Source of the DNA: Candidatus Babelota bacterium
GTDB taxonomy: Bacteria; Babelota; Babeliae; Babelales; Vermiphilaceae
Direction: 5' to 3'
DNA length: 42,032 nt
Assembly (NCBI GenBank): GCA_026388985.1
Contig: JAPLIS010000009.1
Location: forward strand, 1 to 42,032
The notes beneath the pieces are model-generated. The model did not search any database. It worked only from the letters and a program-made list of their open reading frames with translations, and was not told where the DNA came from. The position numbers and the translations under genes are program-made. This document shows positions 14,884 through 23,454 of this stretch, piece by piece. Numbering within the stretch: the stretch's first letter is position 1; every line of letters begins with the position of its first letter.

Positions 14884-16617
14884 TTATGGTGATGCGTCTT
14901 CAAGATCAATCTTTTTTTTGTAAGCAAGTAAAAAGTTTTTGGCAATGGTGGTTGCGGTTTTTGATGAACCACTATTTTCAGCAATAATCACCACCGTTAG
15001 CGGTGGGGTGTTTTTATATTGGATGTGAGAAGCAAACCAGCCATGCTCAAGATACCGTTTGCCAAGTGTCCGTTTATCTAGCGCACTCGTTTGAGCAGTA
15101 CTTGTTTTGGCATAAATACTATAATCTTTAATGGTGTTGACCTGCTTGCCCGTACCGGCTGTTACTACCAGCTTCATAGATTTTTGCAAAAAAGTACGTG
15201 TTTCAGGGGTAATGGCAAGAGGCTTACTTTGAATGGGTTCGGCCATTAACACGCGTGGCGTAGGAATTTTACCGGTAAAAATACTAGAAATCATGGCGGC
15301 AACTTGAATAGGAGTTACCAGCAAAAAGCTTTGCCCAATACTTACTGATAACGTTTCACCGGGCCACCATTTTTCACTTTTGGCAATTCGCTTCCATCCC
15401 TTGGTGGGCACAAGTCCGCTTTGTTCAGGAAATAAAATATGTGTTTTTTCTCCTAATCCAAAAAGACGTGCGTAGTGAGCCAAGATATCAACGTCAATTT
15501 TTTTGGCAATATCATAGCAGAGTATATTGCATGAGTGTGCTAATCCTTGAGCTGTTGAAATTCTGCCATGTCCATGTTTATTGTGGCACCAAATCTGGTG
15601 ATTGCCGAATGTAATAAAACCATTACATGTCCATTCTGATTCAGGAGTTATGATACTGTGTTCAAGGGCGGCACTGACGGTAATTAATTTAAAAATTGAT
15701 CCTGGAGGGTAGGAAGCGTTAAAAGCACGGTTTAAGAATGGTTTTTTTTCTTGTAGTTCATGCCATTGTTCAGCGGGAATGGGAGATAAAAACATATTCG
15801 GATCAAACGTGGGGCGTGAAATGACCGCTAAAATATCACCATTTGAAGGGTTCATGACTATCATGGCCCCTATGTACTCTTCTAAAAATATTTTTTCGCA
15901 TAATTGTTGCAAATCAATGTCAATGGTGGTTTGTATGTCTTTCCCCTCACGGGCAGCCGTTATTTCTTTTTGTGCCAGTTTTCTGCCAATAGAGTTAATG
16001 GTTGTTAGTAGCGAGCCTTGCTGCCCCCTGAGGCACCCTTCCAATACTTTTTCTAACCCCATTTGCCCATAGGGTTCAATATCTATGGAGCTACTCAGAT
16101 AACCTAAAATGTGGCTTGCTGAATGTGTGTAAGGGTACAGACGTTTAAAATCTGTTTTAATGCATATATTTGGGTGGTTGGGGAAGCATTCTTCAATTTT
16201 ACAGAGCTGTTCAAGGCTAATATCGCGTGCAAGTTCAGCTTCTTTGTAGTACCGTTCAGCATGTGTTATTTTTTTATAGTGATCAATATGGGTGAGGGGG
16301 CATGAAAGAATAGTTTCTATACTGCGTAATAGAGCGTTGTGCGCTTCAGTAAGAAAGTAGCTGCCGGTTCCTTGCCAATATACTTTGATTACCGGTATAT
16401 TGGTTGCTAGAAGTTTACCGGTACGATCTATAATGTTGCCTCGCGGTGACGACGTGCTTTCTATGCGCAAGCAATTTTGCGTGCTGCGATGAGCAAGGTG
16501 TGCGGTCAAATTCACCTGCAGGTAGAGCAAGCGCACAATAATAATGGTAAAGATGAGTGCCGTACCATATATAATCAGCTTAATTTTAGATGCAATGGGT
16601 GATGATTTACGTAGCAT
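14884..16617 (-). CDS. mrdA: Penicillin-binding protein 2 (peptidoglycan transpeptidase)
   Basis: 577 residues. A membrane helix (12-34) is followed by the dimerisation/pedestal region (SSPRGNIIDRTGKLLA at about 56-71) and a transpeptidase domain with SIFK (307-310), SCN (362-364) and KTST (504-507). PBP2 crosslinks peptidoglycan in the elongation machinery. The third motif has Ser where Gly is usual (KTG or KSG). The start codon lies three bases after the stop of the upstream recombinase and has no obvious Shine-Dalgarno, suggesting translational coupling. No rodA or mreB is present in the window. Confidence 0.88.
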   Translation of the reverse strand: MLRKSSPIASKIKLIIYGTALIFTIIIVRLLYLQVNLTAHLAHRSTQNCLRIESTSSPRGNIIDRTGKLLATNIPVIKVYWQGTGSYFLTEAHNALLRSIETILSCPLTHIDHYKKITHAERYYKEAELARDISLEQLCKIEECFPNHPNICIKTDFKRLYPYTHSASHILGYLSSSIDIEPYGQMGLEKVLEGCLRGQQGSLLTTINSIGRKLAQKEITAAREGKDIQTTIDIDLQQLCEKIFLEEYIGAMIVMNPSNGDILAVISRPTFDPNMFLSPIPAEQWHELQEKKPFLNRAFNASYPPGSIFKLITVSAALEHSIITPESEWTCNGFITFGNHQIWCHNKHGHGRISTAQGLAHSCNILCYDIAKKIDVDILAHYARLFGLGEKTHILFPEQSGLVPTKGWKRIAKSEKWWPGETLSVSIGQSFLLVTPIQVAAMISSIFTGKIPTPRVLMAEPIQSKPLAITPETRTFLQKSMKLVVTAGTGKQVNTIKDYSIYAKTSTAQTSALDKRTLGKRYLEHGWFASHIQYKNTPPLTVVIIAENSGSSKTATTIAKNFLLAYKKKIDLEDASP

Positions 16618-16620
16618 GTA

Positions 16621-17544
16621 CTAGATCTTTTTCTTCTGTAAGAGCGCATGTATTGGGTGAATATCGTTACACATTTTTGAAAGCTTTTCAAGAGATACAT
16701 GGGTATATTTTTCAGTACTTGAAAGTGATTGGTGGCCAAGCAATTCTTGCACAACGCGTAAATCTACGCCCTGATTAAGCATGTGTGTGGCAAAGGTGTG
16801 GCGTATTTTATGGGGAGAAATAGGCCTATCAACTTTTAAAAAATGACGAAACATTTGAATAATTCGTTGAATAGAGCGGCTGGTGAGCGGTTCGTGTCTA
16901 TAATTTAAAAAAAGTTGTTCATCGTATTCTTTTTGATGAGCGCGTTCTAACTGTAAGTAGTCAGCTAATTTTTTACTTGCTTGTGAACCAAAGAGTACGA
17001 TTCGTTCTTTTTTGCCTTTACCTTTTATGCGAATGGTCCGATTTAAGAGGTCAAGATCACAAAAACGTATGCCTATTAATTCTGAACAACGAATGCCTGT
17101 TGCATACAATAATTCTAAGATAGTTTTATCGCGGATAGGAAAACGGGAAGGCAGCTGAGAGTTTTCTATGGTGTCAAGAAGGTGGAGCATTTCTTCAACG
17201 CTTAAATAGACGGGTAATTTTTTATCAAGGCGAGGTCTTTTTAAGTTTAATGTAAGGTTGGTGTCGCTTGATTGTAAAAATTTTTCAAATGACTTAAAGC
17301 AAGATAGTTTGCGCGCTATGGAGCTTTTATCTATTTTTTTATAAAAAAGGCTTACCATATATCGTTCAATAATGTTTTTGATAGACAGCAACTCTTTTTC
17401 TTGTTGCGTCAGATTATCCCAAAATAAAACAAATTGATTTAAATCGCTTGAGTAGGCACGGATAGTATGCTCTGAAAGATTACGCTCTACTTTCATATGA
17501 GTACAAAATTCTGTCATTTTATGTTTAAAGTCTATCAATATCAT
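16621..17544 (-). CDS. XerC/XerD-type tyrosine recombinase
   Basis: 307 residues. The N-terminal core-binding SAM-like domain (VERNLSEHTIRAYSSDL) is followed by the catalytic domain with Arg152 (ATGIRCSEL), the Lys hairpin (IKGKGKKERIV), His245 and Arg248 (SPHKIRHTFATH), His271 (LLGHQSLSS) and the nucleophile Tyr280. Length and motifs fit the chromosomal dimer-resolution recombinases; whether it is C, D or the single Xer cannot be told. AAGGA lies seven bases before the ATG. It follows the signalling genes and precedes mrdA on the same strand. No dif-like site was identified. Confidence 0.9.
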   Translation of the reverse strand: MILIDFKHKMTEFCTHMKVERNLSEHTIRAYSSDLNQFVLFWDNLTQQEKELLSIKNIIERYMVSLFYKKIDKSSIARKLSCFKSFEKFLQSSDTNLTLNLKRPRLDKKLPVYLSVEEMLHLLDTIENSQLPSRFPIRDKTILELLYATGIRCSELIGIRFCDLDLLNRTIRIKGKGKKERIVLFGSQASKKLADYLQLERAHQKEYDEQLFLNYRHEPLTSRSIQRIIQMFRHFLKVDRPISPHKIRHTFATHMLNQGVDLRVVQELLGHQSLSSTEKYTHVSLEKLSKMCNDIHPIHALLQKKKI

Positions 17545-17576
17545 GGGTGGGTCCTTATTTTACGGTAATCCCTGTT

Positions 17577-20300
17577 TTATTCTAATCCCTGTTTTTTACA
17601 TTGTATGTGCACTGTTGAGGCATGTACACCTAAAAATCGCGCAATTGCGTGTTGACTGTGGAATGCTTGCCATAAGAGTCTCATTTTATCAGAATCTTTC
17701 AATGCTTTTTTACCTAATTGAGCAATCAGCATGAGATTTTCGCGATCAGTTTCTGTTAATGTGTCATTAAGGGTAGCACTTTTGCTGCTATTGCTCGTTG
17801 CTTTATTATGTATGATGGCATGAATTTTTTTGTGCAGAGCTTGCATGCTTTCCGGTGCGGCGTAATAAAGTGCGCGTTTGTTTTTATCGGTAATCGTTGC
17901 AAGATGATGTAATGGATTAAGGGTGAGGATCTTTTCTATGATTCCTTCTATCAAAAATAGGCATTCGTCAATAGGCCATGTTGCAACAGAAGGTATTGTT
18001 AATTTGTTATTTTTAATGCACTGATAGAGCTTTTTATCAAGCATTCCTGTATTGAGCATTTGTTGTACTGATCCACTTATGGTGACTATAATATGCGCGT
18101 TGCTCTGCTTTTTTTCTTCATCATCATTAAATGGGGTATAGATGCCAGATTCTATAAAGGCAGCCAGTTTTTGTTGCCCATCGCTATGCATGAATTGTAT
18201 GTTTTTTATGACAATAAGAGCATCTTTTTCACCCTTTTCTAGAAGGTTATGTCGCTGGCGCGTGGTATGCTTGGAAAGCCTATTGCCAAAAATAAGATGA
18301 GCGCTCTGGGGCGTTTTTTCTTTATGTTCAATAGGTATAACATGTATGGTTTTAGTAGTATAGAGCTGTTTTAAAAAAGATATGATATCTGCGCTATCAT
18401 CTTCATGAGCATTTATCAAAAGCCCGTGGGGTTTGAGTAATGCTTTAAGGATGTTGATTTTGAGATTGAGAGTGTATTCGCGCATGGAGGGTATGTAGCT
18501 GTTTAGCTGTATTCCTATCATGGTTGTTTGTAGAAAAAAGAGATAATGCCAGTCGGCCGGATTATACAACATATGGTCATGTGCCTGTAGTACCTGTGGT
18601 ATAGACGCATGGTGTAGCGTTATAAGGGCTGATTTTCTGTTTAGTTGCATTGAGCCAGATACTGCTATTAGCTGTTTATCATGAGGAGAATGGTAGAGTA
18701 AGGTCTGGGGTATCTGTGACAGCATACTCGTATGGGACATTTTTGTTATTTTTTTTACTAGCGGATGGCCTTTTTGATGATTAAGCGATAGGGGTAAAAG
18801 TTCTGATGCGTAGTGGTTGCCCGTGATAAAAAGATTATTGTGATAAAACAGTAAGCCACATTTTTGTTGTTGATGTGCGGGTATAAAGGGGCGCAAGCTT
18901 TCTTTAAAAAGGGCTATTTCTTGATTGGCACGGTATATTTTTTCATGCATATGATGCGTACGTTTAATGAGAGTATTAGTTTTATTTGTATGAACAAGGT
19001 TAATGCTGCTGCTCAAATAATGTGCAAACATAAGCATCGCATCTTGTTCTATTTTGCTATAAAAAGTGTGTGAGCTGCGGGCATTTTTTTTTATAATAAT
19101 AGAAGCGGACATATAATTGTTGCGGTAAAGTGGTAAAAAAACATCCGCATCTAGTATGTCAAGGCTATTCAAAAGTTCTTTGTTGAGTTGCGAGCTTGTA
19201 TGAAAATTGTTAAAGGCAATATCATCATACACAATAATGGGGAGCTGCTGTATATGATCAGTGCCGATCTCTCTGTTGGCATTGATCAGTGAATCAATAA
19301 TGATAGAGGGAGTTTTAAGGTGTTCGGCAGGGTGATTTTCTTGGGGGAAATGGAGTAGTACCTTGCCGGTCGCAAGAGAAAATGAACTGATAAAAAAATG
19401 TTCTGTTATATACTGCAATTCATGAATGGTATGTGCATGACTCAGCTGCTCAAGTATATTTTTAAAAAGAGTAGGATTTTTTTTGTAGCCTAAGCTTACT
19501 ATCTGGTCGGTCCAGTTCATAAAGCGCAACATAAGAAGATGTTTGAGTGCATAGTTCATGGTAATTATTAAAAGAAGAGTTGCCAAGCCGACAATAATAT
19601 AGAGGTTTTGTTCCAAGATGCTAAACGTGATTGCTAGCCCTTGCAAAAGTTCAATAGCAAGGTAAGGACACAAAAAGCAGAATATAAAAATGCGCAGCTG
19701 CTTGCGTACTATTTTAGGGAGTGTTGATGCGCGAGCATGGTGTAAGATAATAAAAGCCACCGGCACTATAAGTACAATAGCTAGATACAGAGTTACCATC
19801 CTGACCATAGCCACTTCAAGTGGTGGATTATAGAGTATTGTTTGCGCAAGCAGTTGGCTTTCTTTGGTAGTGAGGCTAATGCTAAAAAAAGCACAATAGG
19901 CAAAATAAAAGAGAAATATATAGGCGATGCCTGTCAGTACTGTTTGCACCACCCCTAAGGGAGCATTTTTTTTGATGAGCTTTTGAATAAAGAGAGCAAG
20001 GTATTGATGTTGCAATCCAATAGAAGCCCAGCCAATCCTAATAAAGAAAGTGACTATCGCATAACTAGCATTAGGGGTGATTGTTTTATGAAATAATTTT
20101 ACAGCCCAGGCACTATCGCTAAAAAGTGAAAAAAAGAGTGTGGCCATTAAATAGTAAGGGGCTGAGCTAGCCATAGAAGAGCGTGCTTTTTTGTAGCCGA
20201 TGGTCGCAATAAAAAATAATTTTATACAAAAAGAAGTAAGAACAATAAAGAATACTATATACGGGATACAGGCATAAAGATAAGAAAGTTGATAGTCCAT
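17577..20300 (-). CDS. 7TM sensor with degenerate NtrC-type AAA domain and Fis HTH (paralog 1, no peptide partner)
   Basis: 907 residues with the architecture of the two genes to its right but much more diverged. About seven hydrophobic helices fill the first 260 residues. Next come a GAF-like region (ILDADVFLPLYRNNYMSASI), a helical linker, a PAS-like region (KCGLLFYHNNLFITGNHYAS) and a sigma-54-activator-like segment. There the Walker A position reads NAHEDDSAD, Walker B reads DALIVIKNIQFMHS, and the usual Arg finger region reads DKKLYQCI. A Fis-type HTH ends the protein (AIARFLGVHASTVHIQCKK). Only 52 bases separate it from paralog 2, so the two are probably co-transcribed. Function inferred: membrane-bound transcription regulator. 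Confidence 0.75.
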   Translation of the reverse strand: MDYQLSYLYACIPYIVFFIVLTSFCIKLFFIATIGYKKARSSMASSAPYYLMATLFFSLFSDSAWAVKLFHKTITPNASYAIVTFFIRIGWASIGLQHQYLALFIQKLIKKNAPLGVVQTVLTGIAYIFLFYFAYCAFFSISLTTKESQLLAQTILYNPPLEVAMVRMVTLYLAIVLIVPVAFIILHHARASTLPKIVRKQLRIFIFCFLCPYLAIELLQGLAITFSILEQNLYIIVGLATLLLIITMNYALKHLLMLRFMNWTDQIVSLGYKKNPTLFKNILEQLSHAHTIHELQYITEHFFISSFSLATGKVLLHFPQENHPAEHLKTPSIIIDSLINANREIGTDHIQQLPIIVYDDIAFNNFHTSSQLNKELLNSLDILDADVFLPLYRNNYMSASIIIKKNARSSHTFYSKIEQDAMLMFAHYLSSSINLVHTNKTNTLIKRTHHMHEKIYRANQEIALFKESLRPFIPAHQQQKCGLLFYHNNLFITGNHYASELLPLSLNHQKGHPLVKKITKMSHTSMLSQIPQTLLYHSPHDKQLIAVSGSMQLNRKSALITLHHASIPQVLQAHDHMLYNPADWHYLFFLQTTMIGIQLNSYIPSMREYTLNLKINILKALLKPHGLLINAHEDDSADIISFLKQLYTTKTIHVIPIEHKEKTPQSAHLIFGNRLSKHTTRQRHNLLEKGEKDALIVIKNIQFMHSDGQQKLAAFIESGIYTPFNDDEEKKQSNAHIIVTISGSVQQMLNTGMLDKKLYQCIKNNKLTIPSVATWPIDECLFLIEGIIEKILTLNPLHHLATITDKNKRALYYAAPESMQALHKKIHAIIHNKATSNSSKSATLNDTLTETDRENLMLIAQLGKKALKDSDKMRLLWQAFHSQHAIARFLGVHASTVHIQCKKQGLE

Positions 20301-20352
20301 AAGTAGGAACCGCCAGACATGCGTATATAGTTAATAAATATACTGACCTACC

Positions 20353-23082
20353 CTAAGATATAATAAGATTATATGCTTTACAACGCCTATTTACCGATGA
20401 CCGGTTAACACCCAAAAAAGTAGCAATTTGATTCTGGTTTTTAAAGGTGCTCCATAGCAATGTCATGGCTTGTTGATTTTTTAATGCATTTTTGCCCAAG
20501 CGAGCAATGGCCGTAAGCTCTGCATTATGTTCACCGTACGCAGGATTAAATTGGGTTTGCGCATTGATTTCAGGATGCTGAGATTTGTGTTCAAGAATAT
20601 AACGCACCCTTTTTTGGAGCTCATGTAGGCTGGTGGGCCGTTGACTGTTAAGTTTACTTTTATCTTTATCAGTAAGGGTAAGAATGTCTTTGAATGTGCT
20701 TGATTTTAGTTCCTGTTGCGTAAAGCCTTGCGCCACAGATTCAAGCTCTTCTTGTGATAAGGTTGCTAGTGGCGGCATGGTGAGAGTTGTTGCTTTGAGT
20801 TGATTAAACAGTTCAAGAGAAAATAGCCCATCTTGCGCTAAAGATGCCAAGTTTTGATCTGTTGAACAGATAACACGTACATTGCTGCTTTCTTTACGGT
20901 CACCTTTAAAGGTGCGGAATAAGCCATAGCGAATAAATTCTGCCAAATATTTTTGCGTTTCATTGTCCAAAAAGTGAACATTTTTAATGAGTAAGGTGCC
21001 AGTATCATGCAACTGTTCCAGTAGGGGGCGTTCGATCGGGGTGACCCCAAAGATAGGGTTAATCCCAAATAGTTTAATGGCAACATCTACATTTTTACAC
21101 GGTGCTTGCAGCGTAATGGTATACAGTGTTTCACGTAGGCTGATATGGTGCAACAGTTCAACAGTGGCTGGTAAATCCTGTTCAGGCATAGAAAGCAGGA
21201 GAGCCTTTTTGCTTAACGCTGTTTTGAGCAGTTCTATTTTAAAATTAAGAAACAGTTCGCCTGCGCCGGGAATCAGTTGATTTATTAATTTTCCCGATTT
21301 TGTGGTTTCAAGGTAGAGCAAATAATCACGTTCAGAGGGGTCTTGTAGTTTTTCGATTTGATTTTTAAGGATATCGGAAATATCAGGGTAAGATATGGTG
21401 ATAATAATATTATTGCTTTCTAAATTGGGCACGCCTGAAAGTATAAGCATGTTGCCATCAGCATCAGTTGTTTTGCCGGTCTGCGGGGCTTTATATTCTT
21501 CTACCTGTTGGGCAAGCAGTTTGCAGGCACGGGCAACAGGGTGGCCCTGTTGTGTGTTGAGGTTAACTTTAAGCATCTCTTTTGCTGCCTGGTTACCAAA
21601 GGTAAAGAGGCGATTTTTGTAAAATAAAACCCCAATGTTTTTTTGTTGGGGGGAACGTACAAATGAACGAATACTTTCTTTGTACTGGTTTATTTCTTGA
21701 TGCTTACGGTACAGTTCTTCGTTAAGTTCTTTTTCTTGTGCAATAAGAGTGTCTATGTTTTGTTTTTTGAGTAAATTGATAATATTGCCTAAATAGCTGG
21801 CAAAAATGAGCATTTCATCATGTTCAATTTCTGAATAAAAGAGAGTAGGGCGTGCATCACGTTCAATAATAACATACGCTATCAGTTGCTCTTTTTCATA
21901 AATAGGTAAAAATATATCGGCGTTAATCATGTTTAAAAAATTAAGTATATAGGTGCGTGTTGGGTGCTGCTCATAAAAGTTACTAAAAGCAACTTCGTCA
22001 TAGATCATGATTTTATTAATACGTAGTTCTTGGCAGATGGTATCTTTATGGGTGGTCAAAAAAGTTTCAACCAGCGATATGATCTGATTTTGTGACGGTG
22101 TATACACTATTTTTTGATCAGATGGTTGGCTTGAACGCATATACAAGTTTATTTTGCTAAAAGGGACGTCAAACGTTTCTTTAAAGAACTCTTGTGAAAC
22201 ATGATTCAGTTCTTGTTCGTTAGAAATATGGCTCAGGCGGGTTAAAATAATTTTGAAGTTATCTATAAAGTTAATATCGATTGTCGACTGTATCTTGTCT
22301 TTGAGGTTCAAGAATCGCAGCCCCATTATTCTGCGCATAGAGTAAAAAACAGCATAGGTTATTAAGATATTTGATAGGTTTACAAAGATATAATTTGTAT
22401 TAATCCATTCTTCTAGGGGGGATATAAAGAGCGATATAATTTGAATAAAGTCAGAAGACCAGAGTGGTAATATGATGCCCAGAATAAAAAGCTTTATTTG
22501 TTTTTTTAAAATGCGCGGCATGCTGCTTGCGCGCAGTTTGTTAACGGTGATAAGCACGCTTGGGAGCATGAGAAAAAAAAGACAATAGATAGATGTTAAA
22601 GAACACAGGGTCATTTCAAGCCAATGTTTTTCAGAAAAGCTGGCACAATTAATATCAATTATGGCAATCATGATATAACAGGTAAAAAGTGCGCTACTTA
22701 TAGTTAAAAATATTTTTTGGCTTAAGGTAGTAAGGCTATTTTTTTGGCAGGTTAAGCTTTCAAGAAAAAGGGCGAGTGCTTGATAGAGCATAATGGTAAA
22801 TGCCCATGCAAGCCGTAAAAAGGTATTATAGAGGCGGAAATCTATATAGTGGCTGAATGGTGTTAGTAGCCATGCAATATCATAGACAAGTGATGATAAC
22901 AATACCAGTATAAGAAAATAAATAGGAAGCGGTGATGTTTCTGATTGTAATGTTCTGTGGGCAAGATAGGCAAGAAAGCCAACTTTAAGAGAAAAAGAAA
23001 TCATAAATACAATAAAAAGAAGCTGTGGGCTGCCAGCTATCAGTGCTAGTGTGTTAAAAAAATGAGTTATTGTATCTATCAT
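20353..23082 (-). CDS. 7TM peptide-receptor-like regulator with ATPase-dead NtrC domain (paralog 2)
   Basis: 909 residues. Seven hydrophobic segments lie at about 19-41, 53-75, 88-108, 122-143, 157-180, 197-220 and 230-250. A GAF-like domain (about 271-440), coiled coil (440-475) and PAS-like domain (476-575) follow. A bEBP AAA-like domain (590-790) is recognised by KLFGINPIFG, GTLLIKNVHFLD, NVRVICSTDQNLASLAQDG and TMPPLATL. Walker A is missing (SMPEQDLPAT), the Walker B acids DE are KN, GAFTGA is absent and the Arg-finger position is LELFNQL. The Fis-type HTH is QIATFLGVNRSSVNRRCK. From residue 254 on it differs from paralog 3 at only 21 positions. A 28-codon ORF is transcribed divergently upstream. 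It likely reads an external or peptide signal; this is inference. Confidence 0.8.
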   Translation of the reverse strand: MIDTITHFFNTLALIAGSPQLLFIVFMISFSLKVGFLAYLAHRTLQSETSPLPIYFLILVLLSSLVYDIAWLLTPFSHYIDFRLYNTFLRLAWAFTIMLYQALALFLESLTCQKNSLTTLSQKIFLTISSALFTCYIMIAIIDINCASFSEKHWLEMTLCSLTSIYCLFFLMLPSVLITVNKLRASSMPRILKKQIKLFILGIILPLWSSDFIQIISLFISPLEEWINTNYIFVNLSNILITYAVFYSMRRIMGLRFLNLKDKIQSTIDINFIDNFKIILTRLSHISNEQELNHVSQEFFKETFDVPFSKINLYMRSSQPSDQKIVYTPSQNQIISLVETFLTTHKDTICQELRINKIMIYDEVAFSNFYEQHPTRTYILNFLNMINADIFLPIYEKEQLIAYVIIERDARPTLFYSEIEHDEMLIFASYLGNIINLLKKQNIDTLIAQEKELNEELYRKHQEINQYKESIRSFVRSPQQKNIGVLFYKNRLFTFGNQAAKEMLKVNLNTQQGHPVARACKLLAQQVEEYKAPQTGKTTDADGNMLILSGVPNLESNNIIITISYPDISDILKNQIEKLQDPSERDYLLYLETTKSGKLINQLIPGAGELFLNFKIELLKTALSKKALLLSMPEQDLPATVELLHHISLRETLYTITLQAPCKNVDVAIKLFGINPIFGVTPIERPLLEQLHDTGTLLIKNVHFLDNETQKYLAEFIRYGLFRTFKGDRKESSNVRVICSTDQNLASLAQDGLFSLELFNQLKATTLTMPPLATLSQEELESVAQGFTQQELKSSTFKDILTLTDKDKSKLNSQRPTSLHELQKRVRYILEHKSQHPEINAQTQFNPAYGEHNAELTAIARLGKNALKNQQAMTLLWSTFKNQNQIATFLGVNRSSVNRRCKAYNLIIS

Positions 23083-23112
23083 TACTACGTTACTCTTGTT
23101 GAATGCATGGTA

Positions 23113-23141
23113 TTGCTATTTGGGCTGCAGCTCATTATACT
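23113..23141 (+). promoter_or_regulatory. Divergent promoter pair between paralog 2 and its small peptide ORF
   Basis: On the plus strand TTGCTA (23113-23118) and TATACT (23136-23141) are 17 bases apart and point to the small ORF at 23199. Read on the minus strand, a consensus TATAAT overlaps the same spot (23134-23139) and points to the receptor gene, so the two promoters face away from a shared -10 region. Both features are preserved at the second locus. Confidence 0.6.
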
Positions 23142-23198
23142 AATAGTGGTTTTTTGTTGGAATTATAAGGTTTAATACATATTTTTTAGGAATATTTT

Positions 23199-23285
23199 AT
23201 GGAAAAAGTGACGGCCTTGAGAACACTTGTTGTATCTGTTTATCCTGTTGAAACTACTCGGCCTCCGTTTCCTCCACATAACTAA
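23199..23285 (+). CDS. 28-residue peptide, divergent partner of receptor paralog 2
   Basis: A 28-codon ORF begins MEKVTALRTLVVSVYPVE and ends in the Pro-rich tail RPPFPPHN. AGGA lies seven bases before the ATG. The ORF at 26292 has exactly the same length, start (MEK), position and spacing. The two share M1, E2, K3, L10, S13, V17, E18, P22, F24 and P25 only. The coding part (about 59% of bases identical by my hand alignment) is less conserved than the 63 bases before it (53 of 63). No signal peptide is seen. I infer a secreted or processed signalling peptide; a leader peptide or chance ORF pair are the alternatives. Confidence 0.6.
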   Translation: MEKVTALRTLVVSVYPVETTRPPFPPHN

Positions 23286-23296
23286 TATAGTTAAAT

Positions 23297-23340
23297 TTCA
23301 TCCTACCACACTTTGTCTGGCAAAACAAATGCCGAAATTG
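23297..23340 (+). promoter_or_regulatory. Conserved box downstream of the peptide ORF (copy 1)
   Basis: TTCATCCTACCACACTTT, one variable base, then TCTGGCAAAACAAATGC recurs at 26394-26436 with very few changes, although it is non-coding. It contains a weak inverted repeat TTTGT/ACAAA. It could be a leftover of the duplication or a regulatory site. Confidence 0.4.
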
Positions 23341-23381
23341 ATTTTGGATGGGGGCAAGTAAAAATTTTATTTTAAAGACAG

Positions 23382-23417
23382 AAGGTCATATTAATTAATG
23401 TGACCTTATCTTTTTTT
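23382..23417 (+). terminator. Terminator between the peptide ORF and receptor paralog 3
   Basis: A stem AAGGTCA (23382-23388) and TGACCTT (23401-23407) with an AT-rich loop is followed by ATC and seven Ts on the plus strand. It would end the small-peptide transcript and could also serve the minus-strand receptor gene, whose stop is at 23455. TTATC-T(7-8)-AGATCT is duplicated just after it. Confidence 0.65.
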
Positions 23418-23454
23418 AGATCTCTTATCTTTTTTTTAGATCTATTGTGAGCCC

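Noticed and set aside
20838-21086. 82-codon ORFs conserved between the two receptor genes (also 23940-24188 and the plus-strand pairs)
   Set aside because: Their conservation only reflects the near-identity of the receptor genes they overlap.
23286-23340. A 15-codon minus-strand ORF antisense to the first peptide gene
   Set aside because: The corresponding frame at the second locus stops after three codons, so it is not conserved.
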